A DNA stretch of 64,000 nt from Cranoglanis bouderius (taxonomy: Eukaryota > Chordata > Actinopteri > Siluriformes > Cranoglanididae), in contig CM042548.1 in assembly GCA_023630585.1 (NCBI GenBank), positions 7,164,527-7,228,526 on the forward strand, in the 5' to 3' direction. Below are positions 1-12,900 of the stretch, one piece after another (position 1 is the stretch's first letter; each line of letters starts with the position of its first letter). Made by a program: the position numbers and the translations under genes. The notes under the pieces are model-generated. The model saw only the letters and a program-made list of their open reading frames with translations, ran no database searches and had not been told where the DNA came from.

Positions 1-363
1 AGCAGTGCCACAAACTGATCACCTCCATGCCACGCCGAATTGAGGCAGTAATTAAAGCAAAAGGAGCCTCTACCAAGTATTGAGTACATGTACAGTAAAT
101 GAACATACTTTCCAGAAGGCCAACAATTCACTAAAAATGTTTTTTTTATTGGTCTTATGAAGTATTCTAATTTGTTGAGATAGTGAATTGGTGGGTTTTT
201 GTTAAATGTGAGCCAAAATCATCACAATTAAAAGAACCAAAGACTTAAACTACTTCAGTCTGTGTGCATTGAATTTATTTAATACACGAGTTTCACAATT
301 TGAGTTGAATTACTGAAATAAATGAACTTTTCCATGACATTCTAATTTATTGAGATGCACCTG
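1..363 (+). mobile_element. 3' end of a Tc1-like DNA transposon
   Basis: Positions 3-83 read in one frame as the last 26 codons of a Tc1-type transposase, ending in ...AVIKAKGASTKY and a TGA stop; this tail is typical of the family. The AT-rich stretch that follows ends near 363 with a terminal-repeat-like sequence (TTGAGATGCACCTGTA) that includes a TA. The rest of the element lies left of the window, so its length and integrity are unknown. Confidence 0.7.
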
Positions 364-982
364 TAATTTGACAAATAATATAGCCAAATAACTGTTATTT
401 GTGTATTTAAAAATTATATAAAATGATATGCATATTTATTCGTGGCATTTCTTGTATTCCTGATTGAATGATGAAGTGTGAAAGGCTATTTAATGTGAGC
501 TTTGGGCCTGCATTTCTTGAGCTAGAGATTGGATAGCAGGCGTGATTTTGCGTCCGTCCTTTCCCACTCTCACACAGCTAAAAAAATACACAGCTAAAAA
601 AATTCCCCATGTTAAGAAAATGGCTTCTCTTTTCATATATCTTGCACACTATTATTAGAACATTCAAAATGGATTTATTTATCGTGCTGTTTTACTTGTT
701 TTGGGGTCGTGACCCCCGCGTTGGGAACCACTGCTCTAACATATTGCCTCTACGTTTTGACTCAAGTATTGACTTCTCCAAGTTATTTAATAAAACATTA
801 GTAGATTTGGGCCAAAGAGAATGAGATCTGATTTTGGTTCATTTAATTGAAGAAAAATATTTAGTTTAATTTTCTCATTGCACTCTTTGAGACACTGTTG
901 TAAGATACTCAATTCTATCACTGATGCGACAAAAAAAAATTAGACATGTTTTCCAATAATATTTAATAAAAGGTCTTAATAT
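364..982. other. AT-rich intergenic stretch with a possible old repeat fragment
   Basis: No gene is supported here. Around 700-742 the sequence GGGGTCGTGACCCCCGCG followed by TTGGGAACCACTG resembles a motif often seen in dispersed vertebrate repeats (possibly hAT-derived), but I cannot assign a family. The open frame at 609-824 has no recognisable protein features. Confidence 0.3.
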
Positions 983-1138
983 ACAGGGTGTCCAAAAAGT
1001 CAGGAACCAATGGGAAAATGTTGAGCAAAATCCAAAAACATGATACAGCAGCTGAGAAAAATATTTAGAGCGTAAAATACAAACTTAAGTCTATGCAGTT
1101 TTACTCTCATTGGTTCATGACTTTTCAGAAACCATGTA
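983..1138. mobile_element. Small mariner-type MITE
   Basis: The left end reads ACAGGGTGTCCAAAAAGTCA followed by GGAACCAATGGG. The right end at about 1107-1137 (CATTGGTTCATGACTTTTCA and on to ACCATGT) is its diverged reverse complement. TA dinucleotides flank both ends, as expected of a Tc1/mariner target site. At about 155 bp it has no coding capacity. Confidence 0.55.
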
Positions 1139-1409
1139 GAGAAGAAGTGCACTACTGGCGGACCTTGGGACCGAGTTAAGGTTCTAACTGGACCGTGACA
1201 CATTTCTCATAAATAATTGTTAAATTAAATACTGATGAAACAACCATTTTTTTCAATGTACACATACCCCGCTGGCTCAGCACAGCTGGGAAGGTCCCAG
1301 ATAGCGCCCCATATTACTGTGTGTTGTCCAATTACGTGTGTTATTTAAATCACTTCACGAAACTCAGCCAATCAAAGCGAATGTTTACAATGCATGTTAG
1401 GAGACTGAT

Positions 1410-1411
<2 letters not shown>

Positions 1412-1455
<44 letters not shown>
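1412..1455. repeat. (GA)n microsatellite
   Basis: About 21 uninterrupted GA units. The 82-codon open frame across it, with its ER repeat, is an artefact of the microsatellite. Confidence 0.9.
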
Positions 1456-1457
<2 letters not shown>

Positions 1458-1563
1458 AAAAGTCAGGCAAGTCGATACAGAAAATCGAGCTTTCAAAGAG
1501 GAGTGGACAGACAAATATGCTTTTATCCTTCCTGCATCGAGTGTTAAACCATTCTGCCTGATA

Positions 1564-2936
1564 CAGTAGGGGAAAAAAGTATTTGATCCCCTGCTGATTT
1601 TGTACGTTAGCCCATTGACAAAGAAATGATCAGTCTATAATTTTAATGATAGGTGTATTTTAACAGTGAGAGACAGAATAACAACAAAGAAAATCCAGAA
1701 AAACGCATTTCAAAAAAGTTATAAATTGAGTTGCATTTTAATGAGGGAAATAAGTATTTGATCCCCTATCAATCAGCAAGATTTCTGGCTCCCAGGTGTC
1801 TTTTACACAGGTAATGAGCTGAGATTAGGAGCACCCTCTTAAAGGGAGTGCTCCTAATCTCAGTTTGTTACCTGTAAAAGACAGCTGTCCACAGAAGCAA
1901 TCAATCAATCAGATTCCAAACTCTCCACCATGGCCAAGACCAAAGAGCTGTCCAAGGATGTCAGGGACAAGATTGTAGACCTACACAAGGGTGGAATGGG
2001 CTACAAGACCATCGCCAAGCAGCTTGGTGAGAAGGTGACAACAGCTGGTGCGATTATTCGCAAATGGAAGAAACTGTCAGTCTCCCTCAGGGGCTCCATG
2101 CAAGATCTCACCTCGTGGAGTTTCAATGATCATGAGAACGGTGAGGAATCAGTCCAGAACTACACGGGAGGATCTTGTTAATGATCTCAAGGTAGCTGGG
2201 ACCATAGTCACCAAGAAAACAATTGGTTACACACTACGCCGTGAAGGACTGAAATCCTGCAGCGCCCACAAGGTCCCCCTGCTCAAGAAAGCACATGTAC
2301 AGGCCTGTCTGAAGTTTGCCTGAATGATTCAGAGGAGAGCTGGGTGAAAGTGTTGTGGTCAGATCTCTTTGTCATCAACTCAACTCACCGTGTTTGGAGG
2401 AGGAGGAATGCTGCCTATGACCCCAAGTCATAACACCATCCCCACCGTCAAACATGGAGGTGGAAACATTATGCTTTGGGGGTGTTTTTCTGCTAAGGGG
2501 ACAGGACAACTGCACCGCATCAAAGGGACGATGGACGGGGCCATGTACCGTCAAATCTTGGGGGAGAACCTCCTTCCCTCAGCCAGGGCATTGAAAATGA
2601 CCTTAATGACTTGGAGAGGATCTGCAAAGAGGAGTGGGACAAAATCCCTCCTGAGATGTGTGCAAACCTGGTGGCCAAGAAACGTCTGACCTCCGTGACT
2701 GCCAACAAGGGTTTTGCCACCAAGTACTAAGTCGAAGGGGTCAAATACTTATTTCCCTCATTAAAATGCAAATCAATTTATAACTTTTTTGAAATGCGTT
2801 TTTCTGGATTTTTTTGTTGTTATTCTGTCTCTCACTGTTAAAATACACCTACCATTAAAATTATAGACTGATCATTTCTTTGTCAGTGGGCAAACGTACA
2901 AAATCAGCAGGGGATCAAATACTTTTCCCCCCACTG
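1564..2936 (+). mobile_element. Full-length Tc1-like transposon, family with CAGTRGGGG/ATTTGATCCCC ends
   Basis: The element starts CAGTAGGGGAAAAAAGTATT and ends with the reverse complement (AATACTTTTCCCCCCACTG), each end flanked by TA. The terminal inverted repeats extend about 190 bp. Its length of 1373 bp fits a complete Tc1-like element. Near 1823-1862 lies an internal near-palindrome built on GATTAGGAGCAC. The single transposase gene inside is frameshifted, so this copy is probably dead. Confidence 0.92.
1930..2730 (+). pseudogene. Tc1-like transposase, frameshifted
   Basis: The N-terminal part (from ATG at 1930) begins MAKTKELSKDVRDKIVDLHK, the helix-turn-helix DNA-binding region of Tc1 transposases. 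The frame shifts near 2090. A second piece carries the paired-domain tail (TTREDLVNDLK...). A third frame at 2369-2560 carries the strand motif with NTIPTVKHGGGNIMLWGCFS that follows the first catalytic Asp. The C-terminus ...GFATKY with TAA ends at 2730. At least two frame changes are needed, and part of the catalytic DD34E region is not recognisable. This is a decayed gene; no activity is expected. Confidence 0.88.
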
Positions 2937-2938
2937 TA

Positions 2939-3908
2939 TGTTCAGAGACCGTGGCTCTAATAAAAAGTGCCAACGTGAAGCGCCACTATGAGACAAAGCA
3001 CAGAGCTTTTTTTAAGCATGTAGTACTTTGTTCATTAGCTACACATATACACGAACGACATATGCACCCAAATCATAGCACACGTTAGACATTTTAATGG
3101 TGTGAACCTTTGGGGTGAGAAAATGTTAGTCCCTGGACCTACAATTAATGTTAGCAGCAAATGAATAGATGAACACAGCACCTTCTTAATCTTCATTGGC
3201 TTATGTGTACAATGCTTTTCTTGCAGGTTCCAGATTCAACACAAGATAATTTTGTATAAATAGTTGTGAACTGACCCTAATAAATCATAATTCATAAATG
3301 TGACTAATGTATATATGATTAAGACTTCTTCATTGACACACACACGCACACAATTACAACATGACATGAATGGCTATGCTTGTTTTTCTTCTTGTAAAAA
3401 GCTTTAGAATACACACTTTATTATTGTTAATATACAAAATTCCATGATGATTGTGAGTCAGTTTTTGTGCCATTTTAAACAATATAAATCTCCATACTTT
3501 ATTAAAAGGGAATTTAAATTGTATATGAAGTATTTGGTTAAAGCAAATTACTTTAATTTTTTACTTTATCACTCCCTGTTCAGGTTTTGCTATTATTTCT
3601 GCATATCATACTTCATATATGCTTGTATGTATATTATAATTGATACACATGTTTAGATTTACATATGTATATAGTAAAGTGCTTTCTCTTCAATTTTGGT
3701 TAGTGTGCTTCCTGGTTTCTTCTTATATATCCTCTGTTTGTTTGTTGCTCTGTGGGAAATAAAGATTTTCTTTTTAAATGCTGTTAATGGTTAGACATTT
3801 TCACCAATGTTTTCATGTAATACAAATATACAAATGGAATATAAAAATTACACTTAATTGCTTTCTTTAATGTTTCTACTAACCATGTTTGTTTCTGCTG
3901 TCCAGGTC
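2939..3908. other. AT-rich region, probably including the phykpl 3' UTR
   Basis: I see no gene or clear repeat. If the phykpl stop codon at 3911-3909 (minus strand) is right, the segment just left of it is the 3' UTR. On the minus strand an ATTAAA lies close downstream of the stop (about 3866-3871) and an AATAAA farther on (about 3498-3503). Either could be the poly(A) signal. Confidence 0.3.
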
Positions 3909-6900
3909 TTAAAGGCTGCCTTCAATTTCTGTAAATGCCCCAAAGTTTATTATTTTTGAAATATTTTATATATTAGTTTGAGCATTATTTTGTAAAATGT
4001 AAAAAATCTCATGAAATAAAATATCATATTGCATTACATCATATTTATGTTTATTAACATATTAAATATAAAATCGAATTGTTACAGTGGGTATAGAAAA
4101 GAATCGCCCCCCTTTAAAATAATCACATTTTGTTGCTTTTCAGCCTGAAATGAAGACCGACACAGTTTTTGTTTTATCCAGTTGTATTTACTCAGTGCAA
4201 CTTATAACATCCAAGTGAAAGATATAACACCAACATGTCAGAAAAAACCAAAAATAAATAAAATTAAAAAATTAAAAAAAAATAAAAAAAAAAAATCACT
4301 GAGTTGGAAAAAGGATCACCCCCTTGCTTTAATTTGCCTTAATTTTTTAATTACAGACTTTAGTCTGTTGGGATATGTCTCTACTAACTTTGCACGTCTA
4401 GACTTTGCAATATTTGCCCACTCTTCTTTGCAGAACTGCTCAAGTTCAGTTAAATTTGATGGTGACCGTTTGTGGACTGCAGTCTTCAAGTCATTCCACA
4501 GATTTTCAATGGGGTTTAAGTCTGGGCTCTGACTAGACCATGCAAGGACATTCACCTTTTTCTCCTTCAACCACTGTGTGGTCAATTTTGCTGTGTGCTT
4601 TGGGTCATTGTCATGTTGGAAGGTAAACCTTCTTCCCATTGACAACTTTCTGGAAGAGGGCAGCAGATTTCCCTCAAGAATTTGACACTATTTTGCCCCA
4701 TCCATTTTCCTTCTATCCTGACGAGTGCTCCAGTCCCTGCTGCAGAGAAACACCCCCATAACAGAATATTACCACCTCCATGCTTTACTGTAGGAATGGC
4801 GTTATTTGGATGGTGAGCTGTATTGGATTTCCGCCAGACATATCGTTTGGTGTTGAGGCCAAATAATTCAATTTTAGTCTCAACTGACAACACCTTTTTC
4901 CATGTGACCTCAGAATCTTCGAGGTGTATTTGGCAAAGCTCAGTCGTGGGTGACTTTTTTTCTTGAAACCCTCCCATACAAGCCACATTTGTGGAGAATT
5001 TGTGATATTGTTGTCACATGCACACAATGACCACTCTTTGTCATAAATTCCTGCAACTGCTTTAGAGTTGATGTAGGCCTCTTGGTAGCCTCTCTGACCA
5101 GTTTCCTCCTGGCTCTTTCATCCAGTTTGGAGCGACATCCTGATCCAGGGAGAGTCTGTGTTGTACCAAATACCTTCCACTAGACTTCACTGTGCTACTA
5201 GGCATTGATAAAGCCTATATGTCATAAATTCCTGCAGCTGCTTCAGAGTTGTCATTTTAGGAGGGGGGTGAGCCTTTCCAACTCAGTGATTCTGTTTTTT
5301 AATTTTTTTCTGACATGTTGGTGTTGTATCTTTCATTTGGATGTTATAAGTTGCACTGAGTAAATACAGCTGGATAAAACAAAAACTGTGTCCGTCTTCA
5401 TTTCAGGCTGAAAAGCAACAAAATGTGATTATTTTAAAGGGGGTTTATTCTTTTCTATACCCACTGTACAATACCGAGTTTCTCACCTGTGAGAATGTGA
5501 TCAATTTTTTCAGTGACCCTTTCAGCATCCTGCATGCTGAAACACATAGGGGGTTTAAATTTGATGACGTTCTCCCATGGTCCATCTGTGCTCAAGCATA
5601 TATATTTCTCTTTCAGCCTGGGGAAATAGAATGACAGCAAAGGCTTTTAGATCATGGTCAGTCTTGAGTGAACATTAATAATATTAACAGCTTCTTTGTC
5701 TCATATCTTGATATTTCTCACCTCCTAACAAGCAGTGCTGCTTCTTCTGTTGCTGGTGTTAAAATCTCTCTGTCTTTAACCAGCTCAAGGCCCACAAAGA
5801 GACCTACACCACTGTGGAGGATATTAGGACATTTTTAATCAAAACACAAAGTTCTGTCAAACAGCATGACAATGTCTTCTGGTTTAAGAGGACACTCAAG
5901 TTTGAGAGGATGTATATATTTATTAATAAGCATTAGCTAAGCACAAATTTTGCACTAATTATTCAAATGAAATTTGAGCCTTAATATGCATGATACTGTA
6001 CAGTGCCTTTCATAAATATTCACCACTTGAACTTTTCCACGTTTGCAATGTTACAACTTTGAACTGAAAAGGATTTCAGTGGGGTTGGGTTCATGAATCT
6101 AAACAAAATAGCCCATAATAATCAAGCGGGGATGTGGGTCTATAAATACACCTATTCCTGAAAGGCCCCAGAGTTAGGGAACAAACAAACAGCATTATGA
6201 AGACAAAGGAGCTATCTAAACAAGTAAAGGGCAAAGTTCTGGGAAAGCACCAATGAGAGATTGGTTAGAAAATAAATGTCCCAACCCATGTAGCACAATT
6301 AAATAAAAAATAAAACTGGAAAGAATAGGGTACAAACGTGCCTCGGCCTAGAGGAGGTAAGGAGGGCATTAGTCAGAGAAGCAATCTAAGAGGAGGCTAA
6401 GGGTAAGTCTGAAAAAGCTGGAGAGATCCACACGCCAGATTGGAGATGCTGGTCACAGGACAACCATAGCCTGGACACTCCACAAAACTGGGCTATATGG
6501 AAGAGTGACAAAAAGAAAGGTATTAGGTGTTTGGAGATGGCCAAAGGGCGTGTTGGAGACCAAACATGTGGAAAATGTCTGGTATGGTTTGATAAAACCA
6601 AAATCAAGCTTTCTGGCCTTGGCACAGAGTGCTACATTTGGTAAAAACCCTTCAGTGCTCATAACCCTGAGAACACCATCCCCACAGTGAAACATGATGG
6701 TGGTCGCATCATCTTGTGGAGCTCAGTAGGGACTGGAAAACTGGTCAGGGCTGAGAGCAAGATGGATGCAGCCAAATACAAGGCAATCCTAGTAGAAAAC
6801 CTGTTCAAATGTGCAAGACACTTAAGACTTATGCAAGGTGCTGCATATGTCTTATAGACGATGAACCATAGTGGTAGTGTATCTCCATAAAATCACCTCA

Positions 6901-9900
6901 GTGATGGCATTATTGGTTATATATACTCACCGCACATCTCCAATAATTGGATGTGTAGCCTGGAGCTCTCGGAGGAGCTTCATCAAATGATTTCCAACAA
7001 GAACTGCATTACTTCTCAGGCCCTCTTTCTCAATCACATCTAGTACTGCAAGGCCAATTGCACAGGACACTGGGTTTCCACCAAACTGCATTGAACATAG
7101 AGTCAAATATACTATTTACCTATAGTGCTGTGAAAAAGTATTTGCCCCATCCTGATTTCTTCTGTTTTTGTGTATATCTTGTACTAAATAGTTTTAGATC
7201 TTCAAACATACTATTTACCTATAGTGCTGTGAAAAAGTATTTGCCCCATCCTGATTTCTTCTGTTTTTGTGTATATCTTGTACTAAATAGTTTTAGATCT
7301 TCAAACAAAATATAACATAAAACAAAGGCAACCTGAGTAAACACACAATACAGTTTTTATTTATTTTATTTTTTTACTGAAGCAAAAAAGCCATCCAACA
7401 CCTATCACGCATGTGAAAAACTAATTGCCCCCTTAAACTTAAAATCTAGTTGTGCCACCTTTAGCAGCAATAACTGCAACCAAATGCTTCTGATAACTGG
7501 AGCTCAGTCTTTCACAGCACTGTGGTGGAATTTTGGCCCACTCTTCATTGCAGAACTGCTTTAGTTCCACAGCATTTCAATTAGTTCAAGTCAGGACTTT
7601 GACTAGGCCACTCCAAAACTTTAATTTCGCTTCTTTTTTTTTAGCCATTCAGAGGTGGACTTTGGATCACCGTCTTGCTGCATAATCCATTTGCACCCGA
7701 ATTTCAGCTTACAGACTGAAGACTGGACATTCTCCTTTAGAATCCAGACACCATCACACTGCCACCACCATGCTTGGCCATAGGTATGATTTTCTTTTTG
7801 TGGAATTCTGTGTTTGGTTTACGCCCCTGTCTTCCAAACAGTTCCACTTTCGACTCATCAATCCACGGAACATTCTCGCAAAAAGTTTCAGGATCATCAA
7901 GGTGTGTTTTGACAAAATTCAGACAAGCCTTAATGTTCTTCTGGGTTAGCAGTGGTTTTCACCTCGCCACTCTTCCATGGATGCCATTTTTGCCCAGTGT
8001 CTTTCTGATATTGGTGTCATGAACAGTGACTTTTATTGATGCAAGAGAGGTCTGTAGGTCCTTTGATTTGTGACTTGCTGGATGAGAAGTTGCTATGCTC
8101 TTAAAGGAATTTTGGAAGGTCAACCACTTCTGGAAAGCTTCACTACTGTGCCGAGTTTTTCCATTTGGAGATGATGGAATCTCACTGTGGTCCTTTGGAG
8201 TCCCAGAGCCTTTGAAATAGCTTTGTAAACCTTCCCAGACTGATGTATTTCAATCACCTTCTTCCTCATTATTTCTGGAATTTCTTTCAACTTTGGCATA
8301 GTGTGTTACTGGTTAAGACCTTTTTAACTAACTTCATGCTGTTGAAAACAGTTCTATATAAGTGTTGATTTGATTGAACAGGGTTTGCAGTAATCGGCCA
8401 TGGTTTTGTCTAGTCCAGCCGAACCCCATTATGAATGCAGTTTCATAGATTTGGGGAATTAATAACTACAGGGGCAAATACCTTTTCAGACAAGCCCAGT
8501 TGGTATTGGATAACTTTGTTGCTTCAATAAATAACATTTTCATTTAAAAACTATATTTTGTGTTAGGTTGTCTTTGTTTTATCTTAGATTTTGTTTTAAT
8601 TTCTGAAACAATTTAGTATGAGAGAGACACAAAAACAAGAGAAATCAGAATGGGGCAAATACTTTTTCACAGCTCTGTATAATACAAAGTATGGCTCTGG
8701 CAACTTGTTTATTGAAAATCCTGCTCAATTTCCAGAGCAATACAAGATTAAACAATGCAAACAAACATGAGGGATGTTTTGTGATGAAACAACATAAGAG
8801 CATCTCACAGTGTTGAAATATTCAACTCCATTGGCCGTAAAGGCACCAGCTATCTCCTCTGTGGTAACCACACATGCCAAAGGATGCCCATTGCCCATTG
8901 GTTTACCCATAGTCACAATGTCAGGGCAGAAGTCTTCGCCTTGGAGCTGAAAAGCCCAGAAGTGGCTTCCCACACGGCCAAAGCCAGTCTGAATTTCATC
9001 AGCTACAAAAACACCTCCTGCAGCCCGGACATACCTGTAAAAATGCACTTATTTGCCCAGTTACTTCAATCAGCACGTCCCAAGAATTATGATTAACTAT
9101 ATTCTGAGTGGGAATATAGTAGCAGTGTTGAATACACTTCAGAAATAGAATATTCTGAAGTTCCCCAATAACAAAAGCAAGCATTAAATATCCTGATATA
9201 TCATATGCCAAATTACTGTCACATGTGTACTGTATGAAATGAGTCATGAGATTACAAAAAGTAAGAACACCTACTGTGCAACTTTTTGAAAGTATCCAGG
9301 TGGCAAGATGATCTGTCCAGCAACGCTGGGTAAGGACTCCACAAAGAAAGACGAAATCTACATGTATATACATTTTTTTTTTAATTTACTTTTTTTTTTT
9401 TTTTTTTTTTTAAACACAAATTTTAATACATACTCCAGAAAAATCTTTGTGCCTTCTCAGAATAATCTATAAAAAATAACCACAATACCACGTACCTTAC
9501 GTCCTCTTTTATGTACATCATCAATAAGATTCTTCACAGTATCTGCATAGGCTTCTGCTGGGTTGGGATGATCTGCACGGTAAAGACCTCTGTAGGTATC
9601 AGGGATTGGTGCCTGCATGAATCAAACCAGTTTAAATTGTAGCGAAGAACAATGTAGAAGATTCTGTGTTGTTCGTGTTTCTTACTCACCACATGAACCC
9701 ACTCTTTTTGGCCTGCCAGCTTCCGGAACTTGTAAGGACTTATGTCAATAAGACTAGTAAGATGGCCATGATATGCACTTCAGAGGAGGAAAATGGTAAC
9801 GCAGACTCAATCACATGAAAAACAAGGGTATCTGTTTAACCATTTCGACCATATAATATTTAAAGTTCTTACTGTTCTAGAACTATAACATCCTCGTGTT

Positions 9901-12900
9901 GGGTATACTGACGGGCTAGCCGCAGGGCGAGATCGTTAGCTTCTGACCTACAGAAAGAGAAATATTTAAATCTGTTACCATGTTGCGGTTCTCCAAATGC
10001 TGTACAATCACATTCGCTACAATAAAATGTGTAGTACTACAATAAAACTACAGTATTTAATTCTCAATTGAACAAAGGCTCTCACCCTGAGTTGACAAAG
10101 TAGAAGACACATAGCTTCTTGGGTAGAGTGGCTGCAAGGCGGTTTGCGTACTGGATTATATTATCATGGAGAAACCTGGTGTTTGCATTAAGAACCTCCA
10201 TTTGAGTTGTTGCAGCCTGAGTGATGCTGGGGTGAGAGTGACCCACTGCAAGATGCACATCAAAACATATGCATCACTTTCTTTTTATATAAATGCATGG
10301 ATTCTCAAACTTGTTCAACCCTTTAACCAATAAAATACATTCCATGAACCCCTTCGGCATAGATTTGTATTAACATAATCTAACTATTCAAACATTAGGC
10401 TCAAGTTTATACAATAATCTTTTGCCTATTCCTGAACTTTGAACCAACAGATAGTCCAATTATTTACACACGATTGATATTGAGGACCTTTGGATTAATC
10501 CAATTCAGTTCAAATGACCAGGTAAACAGGTTGATAACTATAAAAAGAATGATAACACTGATAAAGTAAATATATACATACCGTGCTGCACATTGCTAAT
10601 GCAGTCTAAGTACTGTGCCCCGTTCTCATCATATATATACTGTCCTTGTGCTCTCACTATTTTCACTGGGTCATGGGAGAAAAAGAGTCTGCATGACTGC
10701 CTGTAATGACAAGGGAAATCGTGAGTAGGGTGTTGTTCAGGACAGGCTCATAAATGCAACTGTGATAAAGATAGCTTGTGTTCAGGATCCCGCTGGGATA
10801 TAAAAAGTGGATATAAAATGTCTACACACCTCTGTTAAAATGGCAGGTTTCTGTGAAGTGAAAGAATGACACTAAACCATGTCAGATCTTTTCCCACCTT
10901 TATATTAAAATTGCAAAGTATACAAATAAGGTGAAAAACAATCAGTAACTTTTTTATGGTAAAAAGGAAAAAAACAAACAAACAAAAACCCTAGTTGCAT
11001 AAGTATGCACACCCCTAAACGAATACTTTGTTGAAGCATCTTTAGGTTTTATTACACCACTTTTTGGGTAAGAGTCTATCTGCATGGCACATCTTGACTT
11101 GGCAATATTTTCCAACTCTTTCTTGCAAAAACATTCTAGATGCATAAAACTGTAAGGGCATCTCCCCTGCACAGCCCGCTTCAGGTCACCCCACAGATTT
11201 TTAGCCGGATTCAGGTCTGGGCTCTGGCTAGGCCATTCAAAACAATGATCCTCTTTTGGTGAAGCCATTCCTTTGTTGATCTGGATGTATGCTTTGCAGC
11301 ATTTCATGCTGACAGGTGACATTCCTGTTCATCTTCAGCTTACTAGCAGACACCTGAAGGTTTTGCAGTAAAATCGACTGGTATTTATAGCTATAAAATC
11401 CCCTGTTCTGGCTGAAGAAAAGCAGCCCTAAAGCATGATGCTGCCACCACCATGCTTCACCGTGAGTATGATGTTCTTTTGTTGATTTGCTTTTTTCTTG
11501 CACCAAACATACCTTTTGGAATTAAGGAATTATTATACCTGTTGGAATTGGTCTCATCAGAACATAACACATTTTGCCACATGGTTTGGGGTGATTTAGT
11601 TGAGCTTGGATGTTTTTGTGAAAAATGGCGTCTGTCTAGCCACCCTACTCCATAGCCCAGATATGAGAAGAATATAACAAAATTGTTGTCATATGCAGAG
11701 AGTAATCGGTACTTATCAGAATTTTTTATTTTTTTTGTAGCTCCTTTAATGTTGCTGAACGTCTCTTGGCAGCCTCCCTGGTCATTTTTTGTCTTGTCCA
11801 TTTATAAATTTTGGAGGGATGTCCCATTCTTTGTGATTTCACTGTGGTGCCCCATTTTCTCCACTTGTTGATTATGGCCTTCACGGTGTTCCATGGCATA
11901 TCTAATGTTTTGGAAATTCTTTTATTCCCCTCCCCTGATCGATACCTTTTGACAAGTGAGATACAGTACATGCTCTGTAAGCTCTTTGCAGACCATGGCT
12001 TCAGCAGTCAGATGAAACCAAGAAGATGTGAAGAAAGTCCTACAAAAACAGCTGGTCTTTATTTGGAGGTTAATCAGAATAATTTCATTGATGACAGCTG
12101 TATGATAATTACTTTTGAACATGAGATTGAATGTGATTCTGTGCTCAGAATGTGTTCATTCTGAGCACAGCCACATCCCCAATTATAAAAGACTGTGCAC
12201 ATTTATGAAATAAGGATATTGTAACTTCTTTCCTTTGTTTTTTTTGTTTTTTTTTTTTTAAATATCCATTGTATGTTATTACAGCAGGACTGTAAAATGC
12301 ATTATATTTCAATTTCCATACTCATTGTCTACCCAACGCTGACAGACAGAAACATGACTGGAAAATTTTCACAAAGCAGCCTGGACAGTTTGAGTAATTT
12401 CATTAGCAAATCTAGATGCCATTCCTGTCTTTGAATTATAGTCCCAAACTACCCGTTCTGTCAAACTGGATTTCTGTGCGCGCACACTCCACTTGAGCTG
12501 CCCATTATGTTCATGCTTCTCCATATCTATTTATCTCGCTCTCCCGCACATACTGTGCAAAAGTCCTACACATCCTATTTTTTTTAAAAGTACAAACTTT
12601 TTTCAAAACAGATTTTTTTTATTTTATGACTTCTACATTATCAAGTCAGTACAAAAAAAAAAAAAAAAAAAAAAACATTTCAGATTCCCAAACATTAGTT
12701 TTCTAGCACAAAATGAAATGTTTGTATGTCATTAAAGAAAGCAGCACATTACGTAAGAGACACTTTTCAGACAAAAAACACAATGAAGGCTGCTGGGTTT
12801 TCCTGCAAAAATAAGAAGCGAGTGCGAAGGTCAAAGTCTCCAGAAGAATTGTGGCTGGTTCTGCAAGATGCTCAATAAAACTTACCAGCTCATTTCCTTA

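Noticed and set aside
1321..1569. 82-codon frame with an ER-repeat
   Set aside because: Caused by the GA microsatellite.
7109..7306. CRISPR-like repeat
   Set aside because: Only two directly adjoining units, no spacers, and the setting is a eukaryotic intron.
7058..7315. 85-codon frame with an internally repeated peptide
   Set aside because: It is the translation of the 99-bp DNA duplication across a Tc1 end, not a repeat protein.
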